From contig NTKF01000005.1 of assembly GCA_002457295.1 (NCBI GenBank), positions 1 to 52,016 of the forward strand: a stretch of 52,016 bases of DNA, written 5' to 3'. Every line of letters starts with the position of its first letter. Positions within the stretch are counted from its first letter, which is position 1. Of the stretch, positions 34,411-42,815 are shown in pieces. The position numbers and the translations under genes are program-made. Source of the DNA: Flavobacteriales bacterium MED-G22 (GTDB lineage Bacteria > Bacteroidota > Bacteroidia > Flavobacteriales > Flavobacteriaceae). Below the pieces are notes generated by a model that was not told the DNA's origin, made no database searches, and was given only the letters and a program-made list of their open reading frames with translations.

Positions 34411-35597
34411 ATGCTCTTGTTTACGCTTTTAAAAATTTTGTGTGCATTAGCCGTTATCTTAATGAATCCTTTAGCATCGGAGGCTGTCCACTCTTTATTC
34501 ATTTCACCATAACTCCCAAATTTTGCTTGCATTAGATCATGATCAGATTGGATGCCTAGAAGTTCAAATCGGAAGGGGTGTAGGGCCACCATAACGGTTC
34601 CACTGACATGGGTTTGACTGCTTTGTAAAAAAGCCTCAATATCTCGCATCACTGGGTCTAAGTAGTTCCCCTCATGCAATAACATACCATAAAAATTACC
34701 TAATTGTTCTTTTTGAAAAAGCTGCCATTTAGTGAGAGTGTGTTTTTCAAGTAAATGATGTGCTTTAAGAATAATTAGTGGTGCTGCGGCCTCAAAACCC
34801 ACTCGTCCCTTGATGCCAATAATAGTATCTCCAACGTGAATGTCTCTGCCGATAGCATAGCTTTTTGCTATTTCTTGAAGCTCTTGGATGAGATCTACAG
34901 AATCTCCCTTTTTTCCATTGAGAGTAGCTATTTCGCCTTTCTCAAAACCAATACTGATTTGAGTTGTTTTTTTGTTTTTTAACGCACTAGGATAAGCTTT
35001 CTCTGGCAAGGGTAGATTGGAGGTGAGGGTTTCGCTTCCACCCACACTAGTGCCCCAGAGGCCTTGATTGACAGAATATTGCGCTTTTTCCCACGCCATA
35101 TCTATCCCCTGTGATTTCAAATAAGCAATTTCATCCTCTCTTGAGAGTTGATGGTCTCTGATTAGTGTGATGATTTCTATTTCGGGTGCCATGACTTGGA
35201 AAATTAAATCGAAACGTACTTGGTCATTACCAGCACCTGTGCTCCCATGGGCGATGAATTTAGCACCAATTCTATTCGCATAGCGAACAATTTCTATCGC
35301 TTGGATAATCCGCTCAGCGCTCACTGACAAAGGATAGGTATTATTTTTTAGAATATTTCCAAAAATTAAGTATTTCACTATATGGTCATAAAACGAAGAA
35401 AGCGCATCGATGTTTTCATATACATGAGCTCCCATATGGTAGGCCTTTTCTTTGATGCTATTAATTTCAGCTTTTGAAAAACCACCTGTATTAACACTCA
35501 CTGCATGGACTTCATATCCCTCTGAAGACAGTTTTTTTAAACAATACGAAGTATCTAATCCACCACTGTAGGCTAAAACTAAAGGCTTTTTATTCAT
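34407..35597 (-). CDS. argG: Argininosuccinate synthase
   Basis: The protein has 396 residues. VLAYSGGLDTSYCLKKL is the PP-loop for ATP; GSTGAGNDQVRFDL is the aspartate/citrulline site; YAIGRDIHVGDTIIGIKGRVGFEAA follows. It joins citrulline and aspartate. It is the second gene of the operon, with an ATGA-type 4-bp overlap with the GNAT gene. Confidence 0.95.
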   Translation of the reverse strand: MNKKPLVLAYSGGLDTSYCLKKLSSEGYEVHAVSVNTGGFSKAEINSIKEKAYHMGAHVYENIDALSSFYDHIVKYLIFGNILKNNTYPLSVSAERIIQAIEIVRYANRIGAKFIAHGSTGAGNDQVRFDLIFQVMAPEIEIITLIRDHQLSREDEIAYLKSQGIDMAWEKAQYSVNQGLWGTSVGGSETLTSNLPLPEKAYPSALKNKKTTQISIGFEKGEIATLNGKKGDSVDLIQELQEIAKSYAIGRDIHVGDTIIGIKGRVGFEAAAPLIILKAHHLLEKHTLTKWQLFQKEQLGNFYGMLLHEGNYLDPVMRDIEAFLQSSQTHVSGTVMVALHPFRFELLGIQSDHDLMQAKFGSYGEMNKEWTASDAKGFIKITANAHKIFKSVNKSI

Positions 35598-36208
35598 GAT
35601 TTTTTCTTTTTAAGCAATAGTGTTTCTTTAATTTTCTTAAGTCTTTCGCCCACTGCACGATTATATTTATTAGAAAAGTCTTGATTTGTTTTAGGCTCAT
35701 AGAGCATGCCAGTGCACAAACACATTTTTCTCTCTGTTCGTGTTAGTATATCAAAATTTTTACAGGTTTGACAACCTTTCCAAAAGTCAGGGTCATCTGT
35801 CAATTCAGAAAAATGAACGGGCTTATAGCCCAATTCATAATTGATTTTCATAACTGCCATTCCAGTAGTGATTCCAAAAACCTTTGCATCTGGAAACTTA
35901 TCTAATGACAATTCAAAAACGGTTTTTTTGATTTTCTTGGCAAGTCCTTTACCTCTATATTCTCGTGCTACGATAAGACCTGAATGAGCAACATATTTAC
36001 CATGTCCCCAAATTTCTATGTAGCAAAATCCTGCAAATCGGTCACCATCCAATGCGATGACAGCGTTTCCTTTTTCCATCTTGCTCGTGATGTATTCAGG
36101 TGTGCGCCTGGCAATTCCTGTTCCTCTAACTTTAGCAGAGTCATCAATGCAGAGACTGATTTCTTTAGCGTATTTTATGTGTTTTGCTTTCGCAATAGCT
36201 ACTTCCAT
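35594..36208 (-). CDS. GNAT acyltransferase, candidate N-acylglutamate synthase
   Basis: The protein has 204 residues from the ATG at 36208; the frame stays open to a GTG at 36310, but that stretch overlaps the structured leader. The acyl-CoA loop REYRGKGLAKKI is at 82-93. The window has no argA or argJ, and ArgE/ArgF' need an acylated glutamate, so as first gene of the operon this is the likely enzyme that acylates glutamate (acetyl or succinyl). This is inference from context. Oddly, Cys146, Cys149, Cys163 and Cys165 form a C-x2-C...C-x-C cluster that could bind a metal; this is not standard in GNAT enzymes. Confidence 0.82.
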   Translation of the reverse strand: MEVAIAKAKHIKYAKEISLCIDDSAKVRGTGIARRTPEYITSKMEKGNAVIALDGDRFAGFCYIEIWGHGKYVAHSGLIVAREYRGKGLAKKIKKTVFELSLDKFPDAKVFGITTGMAVMKINYELGYKPVHFSELTDDPDFWKGCQTCKNFDILTRTERKMCLCTGMLYEPKTNQDFSNKYNRAVGERLKKIKETLLLKKKKS

Positions 36209-36374
36209 GATTCTATTAAAATGTAGTTGTAAGTTGTTATGAGTAATTCTGAAAGGGAGATGGGCGCACCAGCCTCCATAATAGTTATGATACCCCAAAG
36301 GGGCGAACACGCGGGTTTTGTACTGAAAGAATATTTCCAGCAGAAGGGTTTAAGTGATATTCTTTTTTACTCAT
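36209..36374 (-). promoter_or_regulatory. Structured leader of the arginine operon with a 29-codon ORF
   Basis: From the predicted start of transcription near 36374 to the GNAT ATG there are about 165 nt. An ORF runs from ATG 36374 to the stop at 36285-36287 (MSKKEYHLNPSAGNILSVQN then PRVRPFGVS), almost leaderless. Two hairpins follow on the minus strand: CCCC-TTT-GGGG (36293-36303, inside the ORF's end) and GGAG-gc-TGG-tgcgc-CCA-t-CTCC (36256-36277, just after its stop). Two Arg codons lie near the end of the ORF, before the first hairpin. This resembles an attenuation leader, but there is no T run, so control could be translational. Confidence 0.4.
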
Positions 36375-36380
36375 AGGATG

Positions 36381-36411
36381 CAAAATTCAACTATTTTTTT
36401 TTAACCGCAAA
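36381..36411 (-). promoter_or_regulatory. Promoter of the arginine operon
   Basis: On the minus strand TTTG (36411-36408), a 19-bp spacer and GAATTTTG (36388-36381) fit the Bacteroidota pattern TTTG-N19-TAnnTTTG with one mismatch. It predicts initiation around 36374. The tilS gene runs the other way from 36442. Confidence 0.5.
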
Positions 36412-36441
36412 ATATAAATTCCTGTTTTTGAATTTTCTCAA

Positions 36442-37761
36442 GTGCCTTTTTCTCCCAAAGAACTTCGTAAATTTGCTTTTGTGAAAAAAGAAATCCAGTC
36501 CATTTTTAGTCAAAATATATCAAAATGGCAGCAAAAAAAAATGTTGCTAGCTCATAGTGGTGGAGTTGATAGCAGTGTGCTGGCTCATCTTTTGGTTAAA
36601 CTAAAGTGTAATTTTGCGGTTGCTCATTGTAATTTTCAATTGCGTGGAGCAGAGAGTGAGGCTGATCAATACCGAGTTCAAAATTGGTGTAAACAAAATA
36701 GCGTTCCCTTTTTTTCGGTTCGTTTTGTTTTACCCAAAAAGGAAGGGAGCATCCAATCCAAAGCAAGGCAACTGCGTTATGATTGGTTTAATGCGCTCCT
36801 TGAAATTCATCACTTTGATCTCCTGCTAACTGCTCATCACCTGAACGATCAATTAGAAACTTTTTTAATGCACCTAGGCAGAGGAACTGGATTGTCTGGT
36901 TTATTGGGCATCCCGTCATCTGCCACTCTTTTTAGACCACTGCTGTCTTTTTCTAAGAAAGCAATCGAAGCTTATGCCAAGCATAATAATATTGACTGGC
37001 GCGAGGATAGCTCTAATTTGTCTTTGGCCTATTGGCGCAACGCATTGCGTCATGAGGTGATAGCACCACTGTTAAATACACACCCCAAATATCTTCATCA
37101 TTTTAAAAATACATTAGCTCATCTCAACAGTACCCAGTATTTTGTGGAAGAACAATTAATTGCTTTGAAGAAAACAATTTTTTTATCCAAAAAAGACCAT
37201 ATTTCAATCAACATTAAAAGCTTAAAAGCTCTCCCAAGTTTAAATTTCTGTCTACACCAATGGTTCTCACCTTTAGGTTTTCATTTCAAAGAAGTTCTCA
37301 AACTCCTCGAAGCACAAACGGGATCTAGTATTAGAAGTGCAACCCATCGTCTAACACACAATCGATCAACTCTTTTGCTTGATACACTAACCTTAGAAGC
37401 CCCTTTAGATGACATCTTCTATTGGGACCTTAAAAAACCATTAAAAAACCCCATTCATTTGACTACTAGAGCTGAAAAAACAAAAAATAAAAAAAGTGCA
37501 ATTTTGAATCCTACCCTTTTAAAAATGCCACTAAAACTTCGAAAATACCAAAGAGGTGACTATTTTTACCCTCAAGGTATGTCAGGAAAAAAGAAACTCA
37601 GCAAATTTTTTAAAGATGAAAAATATTCTAAAGTTGAAAAAGAAAAGCAATGGTTGTTATGCTCAGAAGATGACATTGTTTGGGTTATTGGTAAACGTGT
37701 AGACCAACGTTATGCTGCCCCCGATAATTTTAACCTACCCCTTATCATCACTGCCCTATGA
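36442..37761 (+). CDS. tilS: tRNA(Ile)-lysidine synthase
   Basis: The protein has 439 residues; start GTG 36442, since no in-frame ATG precedes the ATP loop closely. LLAHSGGVDSSVLAHLL is the PP-loop; AHCNFQLRGAESEAD and TAHHLNDQLETFLMHLGRGTGLSGL are TilS-specific, and the C-terminal domain ends with KLSKFFKDEK and WVIGKRVDQRY. It converts C34 of the AUA-reading tRNA-Ile to lysidine, an essential step. It is divergent from the arg operon and overlaps dsbD by 4 bp (ATGA). Confidence 0.95.
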   Translation: MPFSPKELRKFAFVKKEIQSIFSQNISKWQQKKMLLAHSGGVDSSVLAHLLVKLKCNFAVAHCNFQLRGAESEADQYRVQNWCKQNSVPFFSVRFVLPKKEGSIQSKARQLRYDWFNALLEIHHFDLLLTAHHLNDQLETFLMHLGRGTGLSGLLGIPSSATLFRPLLSFSKKAIEAYAKHNNIDWREDSSNLSLAYWRNALRHEVIAPLLNTHPKYLHHFKNTLAHLNSTQYFVEEQLIALKKTIFLSKKDHISINIKSLKALPSLNFCLHQWFSPLGFHFKEVLKLLEAQTGSSIRSATHRLTHNRSTLLLDTLTLEAPLDDIFYWDLKKPLKNPIHLTTRAEKTKNKKSAILNPTLLKMPLKLRKYQRGDYFYPQGMSGKKKLSKFFKDEKYSKVEKEKQWLLCSEDDIVWVIGKRVDQRYAAPDNFNLPLIITAL

Positions 37762-39740
37762 AAATAAAGTTGACCCCCATTTTAAGCTTTTTATGTTTTT
37801 ATCTATCAGCCCAAGAACCTGTCAAATGGAATATTTCTATGGCACGTGTTGGAGAGTCAGAAGTTATGATCCATTTTGATGCTACCATAGAAGAAAATTG
37901 GCACCTTTACACAACTCAAGAATTTGAAGATGGTCCACTTCCCACTGAACTAACTTTTACGACAGACAGTCTTTCAATCGAACGTTTAGGTCCGTTAACA
38001 ATGCCAACACCCAAAAGTTCATTTGATGAAATTTTTCAAATTGAATTGCCTTATTTTGATACTCAGGTTCGTTTTTCACAACGACTGAAACTAAGAAACA
38101 CTTCACTTGAGACAATTAACGGCGAATTGAATTATCAAGCCTGTGATGACCAACTGTGTATCTTCCGTTCTGAAATTTTTCAAATGGACTTGGACAAATC
38201 TGTTGCAAGTGCTCCAAAATTAGAATTAAGCGAAAAAGATCAAATCCGTTCTGAACAACTCACACTTGCGCTAAAAAACACAGATGAATTTAATGACTCA
38301 ATATCAGAATCAAAACAAAACACACTCCTCAACCTTTTTTTATTAGGTTTTTTTGGAGGTCTTTTGGCTCTCCTCACTCCCTGTGTGTTTCCAATGGTTC
38401 CCCTTACTGTTTCTTACTTCATAAAACAAGGAAATTCATTACGGAAGGGAATTTGGCAAGCCTTTTTGTATGGTTTCTTTATTATACTGATTTATCTTTT
38501 GTTAAGTCTTCCTTTTCATTTTATTGACGCTCTTAATCCTGAAATATTAAATACGATCGCTACAAATGTGACTCTTAATATCGTCTTTTTTGGTGTGTTT
38601 GTATTCTTTGCCTTTTCCTTTTTTGGTTATTATGAACTTACTCTTCCGGCACATTGGGGAAGTGCTACAGATCAACAATCTGGAATTAGAGGAATGCTAG
38701 GTATTTTTTTTATGGCACTCACCCTGGCCATTGTTTCTTTTTCTTGCACAGGCCCAATTTTAGGCTCTTTGCTGGCAGGTTCACTCACAGCTGAAGGAGG
38801 TGCACAACAACTCACCGCTGGCATGGCTGGTTTTGGAGTTGCTCTAGCATTACCTTTTGCACTATTTGCTCTTTTTCCGAATGCTTTGAAAATGTTGCCT
38901 AAATCTGGAGCTTGGATGAATTCAATTAAAGTTGTACTTGGTTTTTTAGAACTAGCATTGGCCTTAAAATTTCTTTCTAATGCTGATTTAGTTTCACATT
39001 GGGGTCTCCTAAAGCGAGAGATTTTTTTAGGAGTATGGATTTTATTGTCCTTGGGAGTTACACTTTATCTTTTCGGGCTCTATCGTTTTCCGCACGAGGC
39101 TAAAGCGAAGCGTTCAAAGTTACGTGTGGGAGGCGCTTTTTTATCTTTGATAGTTACAATTTATTTAGTTCATGGTCTATTTTCAAAAGACAATGGGCTC
39201 ACTTTGTTGAGTGGTTTTCCTCCCCCTAGCTTTTACAGTATTTATACACAAGAATCAGAATGCCCTTTGGGCTTAGATTGTTTCAAATCTTATGAAGAAG
39301 GAAAACAGGTTGCCTTATCACAAAACAAACCCCTTCTTTTGGATTTTACGGGCTGGGCTTGTGTGAATTGTCGCCGAATGGAAGAAAAAGTATGGGTAAA
39401 GCCAGCTATTTATGATTTGCTTAATGAAAAACTAGTAGTAGTGTCGCTTTATGTTGACGATAGAACTCCGTTGGATGAGAAAGATCAATTTAATTTTGAA
39501 TATACTGATGGGCGGAGACGAACCATAAAAACAGTGGGGCAACAGTGGGCTACTTTTCAAAGTGTAAATTTTAACGCAGCCTCTCAACCTTTTTATGTGA
39601 TGTTGCATCCTAACGGTACTCTCTTAAATACTCCTATTCAATATACAGATGCGAATTCTTATGAGCAATGGATAAAAAAAGGATTACAGACTTTTGATGC
39701 GCTCCCGAAATCTATTCAACCGGTTTGGCTTCAAAATTAG
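37758..39740 (+). CDS. dsbD: DsbD-type thiol:disulfide interchange protein
   Basis: The protein has 660 residues: signal peptide (to about 19), an N-terminal DsbD-alpha-like domain with YQACDDQLCIF (Cys pair), a membrane domain of about eight helices with LLTPCVFPMVPLTVSYF and SFSCTGPILGSLL (the two electron-carrying cysteines), then a periplasmic thioredoxin-like domain with GWACVNCRRMEE (C-x2-C). It moves electrons from cytoplasmic thioredoxin to periplasmic partners such as cytochrome c maturation and disulfide isomerases. All six key cysteines are present. Its 3' end overlaps the SRAP gene tail-to-tail by 29 bp. Confidence 0.93.
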   Translation: MKIKLTPILSFLCFYLSAQEPVKWNISMARVGESEVMIHFDATIEENWHLYTTQEFEDGPLPTELTFTTDSLSIERLGPLTMPTPKSSFDEIFQIELPYFDTQVRFSQRLKLRNTSLETINGELNYQACDDQLCIFRSEIFQMDLDKSVASAPKLELSEKDQIRSEQLTLALKNTDEFNDSISESKQNTLLNLFLLGFFGGLLALLTPCVFPMVPLTVSYFIKQGNSLRKGIWQAFLYGFFIILIYLLLSLPFHFIDALNPEILNTIATNVTLNIVFFGVFVFFAFSFFGYYELTLPAHWGSATDQQSGIRGMLGIFFMALTLAIVSFSCTGPILGSLLAGSLTAEGGAQQLTAGMAGFGVALALPFALFALFPNALKMLPKSGAWMNSIKVVLGFLELALALKFLSNADLVSHWGLLKREIFLGVWILLSLGVTLYLFGLYRFPHEAKAKRSKLRVGGAFLSLIVTIYLVHGLFSKDNGLTLLSGFPPPSFYSIYTQESECPLGLDCFKSYEEGKQVALSQNKPLLLDFTGWACVNCRRMEEKVWVKPAIYDLLNEKLVVVSLYVDDRTPLDEKDQFNFEYTDGRRRTIKTVGQQWATFQSVNFNAASQPFYVMLHPNGTLLNTPIQYTDANSYEQWIKKGLQTFDALPKSIQPVWLQN

Positions 39741-40293
39741 AAAAAGGCTCAACGACCTTATTTAATAGCCAATTTTGTTCTTGTTCATTAGTTAATACTA
39801 AAGGCATTCTTAATTTGGTATTGTGAATTTGCCGCATTATACCTTGAGCTTCGGTAGTCACTACAGCAAAAGTGTACACTAATTCCCCGGTGGCCACATC
39901 AAGCCAAGTATCCCAAAGACCAGCAAACATAAAAAGCTCTTCTTGCCCAATTACAATTTTATATTTTTGCTTTTTCTTTCCCATAAGGTCTTGCCATTGC
40001 CATTCAAAAAAACCATCTGTAGGTACCAAACATCTTTTATTTTTTCTAAAAGAGGGTTTTTCCTGTAAAGTCTCCAATTTGGCATTGAGAGTATATTTTT
40101 GAATAGATCGATCTTTAGACCATGAAGGAATTAACCCCCATTGAAAACGACTCAGTTGATTAGGAAGGGCATCAGTAATCACACTTGCTTCTGGATGAGA
40201 AAAACCATTGAAAGAATTTTTTATCGGAGTGCCGGAAAGCCCTTTTTTTTCAAAAGCTACTGCCCCTTTTTGCTGTTGAAAATGAAAACACAT
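39712..40293 (-). CDS. SRAP-domain protein (YedK/HMCES), abasic-site DNA-protein crosslinker
   Basis: The protein has 193 residues. Cys2 (MCFHF) is the residue that forms a thiazolidine crosslink with abasic sites in single-stranded DNA. LNAKLETLQEKPSFRKNKR, CLVPTDGFFEWQW (conserved Glu), FAGLWDTW, FAVVTTEAQGIMRQIHNTK (active-site His in IHNTKLRMPLVL) are all family marks. It shields abasic sites at replication forks. It is a little shorter than E. coli YedK. It is convergent with dsbD, sharing 29 bp. Confidence 0.93.
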   Translation of the reverse strand: MCFHFQQQKGAVAFEKKGLSGTPIKNSFNGFSHPEASVITDALPNQLSRFQWGLIPSWSKDRSIQKYTLNAKLETLQEKPSFRKNKRCLVPTDGFFEWQWQDLMGKKKQKYKIVIGQEELFMFAGLWDTWLDVATGELVYTFAVVTTEAQGIMRQIHNTKLRMPLVLTNEQEQNWLLNKVVEPFSNFEAKPVE

Positions 40294-40416
40294 GACCTGT
40301 AGAATTGATTAATAGTGAAAGATAATAATTAGTCTAGAATTTGTTCCGCCTAATTTTATATTCGATAAAAAAGCGTTTTTTGTATCTTGGTACCAACCCC
40401 AAAAGAACCTACTCTT

Positions 40417-40917
40417 ATGTTAGTGCAACTTTATGGTAGTGCTGTTTTTGGCGTAGAAGCACATAAAATCACAATCGAAATCAATGTCAATCAAGGTATT
40501 GGCTACCATCTAGTAGGGTTACCCGATAATGCCATCAAGGAGAGCAATTATCGCATTGCGGCCGCACTAGAAAATAGTCGATACAAACTCCCTGGAAAAA
40601 AAATCACTATTAACTTGGCTCCTGCTGATCTGCGAAAGGAGGGTTCAGCTTATGATTTGGCCATAGCTCTAGGAATACTAACCGCTTCTGGTCAAATTAC
40701 AGCCCCTGATATTTCAAACTATATCGTTATGGGTGAAATAGCTTTGGATGGCAGTATTCGACCCATAAAAGGTGCACTACCCATTGCCATTCAGGCTTTA
40801 AAAGATGGCTTTAAGGGATTTATATTACCCAATGAAAATGCGCAAGAAGCTGCAATTGTAAAGGGGATTGAAGTATATGGAGTGACCCATTTAAAGGAGG
40901 TAATTGAATTTTTTTAA
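40417..40917 (+). CDS. comM: ComM/YifB N-terminal part (gene split by frameshift)
   Basis: ATG 40417 ([20 protein letters not shown]) matches the usual YifB start; the frame is open ten codons further up from a TTG, which I discard. This half (166 residues) is the ChlI/Lon-protease-like domain ([58 protein letters not shown]). It ends HLKEVIEFF then TAA, inside a T7A5 run. The normal protein goes on as [11 protein letters not shown], found in the +1 frame. So the gene is cut by a single extra T, either real or a sequencing error. Intact ComM is a hexameric helicase that promotes branch migration during natural transformation. Confidence 0.85.
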   Translation: MLVQLYGSAVFGVEAHKITIEINVNQGIGYHLVGLPDNAIKESNYRIAAALENSRYKLPGKKITINLAPADLRKEGSAYDLAIALGILTASGQITAPDISNYIVMGEIALDGSIRPIKGALPIAIQALKDGFKGFILPNENAQEAAIVKGIEVYGVTHLKEVIEFF

Positions 40918-40927
40918 AAACCCAGAC

Positions 40928-41941
40928 ATGTTGAAGCCACTTAGTTTAGATGCAAGAAAATTATTTGCTGCCAAAGGACAAGAAAGCCAACTCGATTTTG
41001 CTGATATCAAGGGGCAAGAAACGATCAAGAGGTGTATGGAAATTGCAGCCGCAGGGGGCCACAACATTATTTTGATAGGTCCACCGGGAGCGGGTAAAAC
41101 TATGCTAGCAAAACGCTTACCTTCAATTTTACCCCCTTTGAGCTTGGGAGAGGCTTTGGAAACAACAAAAATTCATTCCATTTCAGGACGGGTCAAAGAA
41201 CGAGGGTTGATTCGTCAACGCCCTTATCGTGCACCCCATCACACGATTTCAGATGTTGCGCTTGTGGGAGGAGGTTCTTATCCTCAACCAGGAGAAATTT
41301 CATTGGCACACAATGGGGTGTTGTTTTTGGACGAGCTTCCCGAATTTAAACGCAGTGTGTTAGAAGTGATGCGACAGCCTCTAGAAGATAGAGAGGTAAC
41401 TCTTTCTAGAGCAAAATTCACTGTTACTTATCCATGTTCGTTTATGTTGGTGGCTAGTATGAACCCAAGTCCTTCAGGCTATTTTCATAACGGGTCAGTA
41501 ACACCCATTGAAACAAAACGCTATTTGAGTAAAATTTCTGGTCCTTTACTTGATAGGATCGATTTGCATATTGAAGTGGCTCCTGTCCCTTTTGAGGAAA
41601 TCTCAAAAAAAGAATTGGGAGAAAGCTCTTCTGCCATTCGAGAGCGGGTGTGTCAAGCACGTCAGCAACAAGCAAAGCGTTTTCAAACAAATAAAACTTT
41701 GCATTGTAATGCTCAAATGGAATCTAAGCAGTTGCGCCACTATTGTGCTTTAGACCCGACAGCAGAAAATTTATTAAAAGCAGCCATGAAAAAACTAGCC
41801 CTTTCTGCACGTGCTTATGATCGGATTTTAAAAGTGGCACGTACCATAGCTGATTTGGAAGGGCAAGAACTGCTTTTATCCAAACATATTGCTGAGGCGA
41901 TTCAATATCGAAGTTTAGACCGAGAAGGGTGGATGGGCTAA
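40928..41941 (+). CDS. comM: ComM/YifB C-terminal ATPase part (gene split by frameshift)
   Basis: This is the rest of the gene, in the +1 frame relative to 40417-40917. An internal ATG at 40928 ([13 protein letters not shown]) lies 11 bp past the premature stop and could allow reinitiation; the frame itself is open from 40904. The Mg-chelatase AAA+ domain is complete: [15 protein letters not shown] (Walker A), [13 protein letters not shown] (Walker B), [25 protein letters not shown], and a C-terminal Mg_chelatase_C domain ([19 protein letters not shown], Arg-rich sensor). Each half looks unscathed by other mutations, which points to a recent or artefactual shift. Confidence 0.85.
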   Translation: MLKPLSLDARKLFAAKGQESQLDFADIKGQETIKRCMEIAAAGGHNIILIGPPGAGKTMLAKRLPSILPPLSLGEALETTKIHSISGRVKERGLIRQRPYRAPHHTISDVALVGGGSYPQPGEISLAHNGVLFLDELPEFKRSVLEVMRQPLEDREVTLSRAKFTVTYPCSFMLVASMNPSPSGYFHNGSVTPIETKRYLSKISGPLLDRIDLHIEVAPVPFEEISKKELGESSSAIRERVCQARQQQAKRFQTNKTLHCNAQMESKQLRHYCALDPTAENLLKAAMKKLALSARAYDRILKVARTIADLEGQELLLSKHIAEAIQYRSLDREGWMG

Positions 41942-42086
41942 AATCAAAATCCATAAAGTAAGTTTAAAAACAGTAGCTTGGGAAAGGTTTTCAGCACTAT
42001 TAGAATCAAACACTATTTTGCATAGTAAAAAGAGTAGTAGTTTTTCGATATTCCTCAACTGTTACCTATAATCTTTCTCGAACCAT

Positions 42087-42815
42087 TTATTTTTCAAAAT
42101 AAACATCTTCTAGAGGGAGTCTAAACCGGTCACCATAGACCCCTTCTGGTTTTCGAATACCACAGCCCACAATCATATTGATTTGTGCTTCAGTAGGGAG
42201 TTGAAGTATTTTTTTAATTCTTTTAGAATCAAAGCCTTCCATAGAACAAGTGTCATACCCTTTCGAAGCCATACTCAAAATGAAAGTTTGTGCTGCCAAG
42301 GCACAGCTTTTATGACCTACTACTCTCAAATCTGAGGCACCCACCTCACGATAGGTTACTTTAGAAAGCCCTTTAAAATTCATTTTTAGTTTTGAAAGGA
42401 ATCCTCTAATCGGATTTTGCCCTTTGTAAAGATTAGGGAGTATTTTGGTGTAGTATTTTAGCGCCGCTTTGACTTTTTTAGGATCTTTTTTATCATTTTC
42501 CGAAAGCTTTTTTTCAATAAAATTGGCGTTGGCTTGGGTTCGTTTTGCCCAAAGATCAAGGCGCACCACGAAAACGACCATTTGTTGAGCCGTTTTAGCA
42601 GCGGGTTGATTGAAACAGGCTGCAGCCACTTTTTTCTTCATAGCCGGAGATTGCACATGATAGAATTCCCACAATTGTAAATTACTGCTGTTAGGAGCTA
42701 AACTCGCTTGGGCGATGCATTCTTTTACCGTAGCTACATCTATGGGCTTTTCCGCATCAAAAATTCGTACAGAGCGTCTGTGATCAATTGCTTCTTTAAC
42801 TGTTTTATCTTTCAT
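42087..42815 (-). CDS. Nitroreductase-family protein
   Basis: The protein has 242 residues from the ATG at 42815, which overlaps the dehydrogenase stop as ATGA; an ATG at 42833 adds six residues. DHRRSVRIFD is the N-terminal FMN-binding motif and LAPNSSNLQLWEFYHV the second; CALAAQTFILSMASKGYDTC and VGCGIRKPEGVYGDRFRLP close the fold. Such enzymes reduce nitro-compounds, quinones or enones with NAD(P)H. A charged insertion (about residues 95-150) is longer than in NfsB. Gene pairing with the aldehyde dehydrogenase suggests detoxification of reactive carbonyls, which is inference. Confidence 0.85.
   Translation of the reverse strand: MKDKTVKEAIDHRRSVRIFDAEKPIDVATVKECIAQASLAPNSSNLQLWEFYHVQSPAMKKKVAAACFNQPAAKTAQQMVVFVVRLDLWAKRTQANANFIEKKLSENDKKDPKKVKAALKYYTKILPNLYKGQNPIRGFLSKLKMNFKGLSKVTYREVGASDLRVVGHKSCALAAQTFILSMASKGYDTCSMEGFDSKRIKKILQLPTEAQINMIVGCGIRKPEGVYGDRFRLPLEDVYFEK

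Noticed and set aside
40904..40920. Programmed -1 frameshift at the T-rich slippery run in comM
   Set aside because: The downstream half lies in the +1 frame; a -1 shift would hit a stop after about seven codons. A plain indel or reinitiation fits better.
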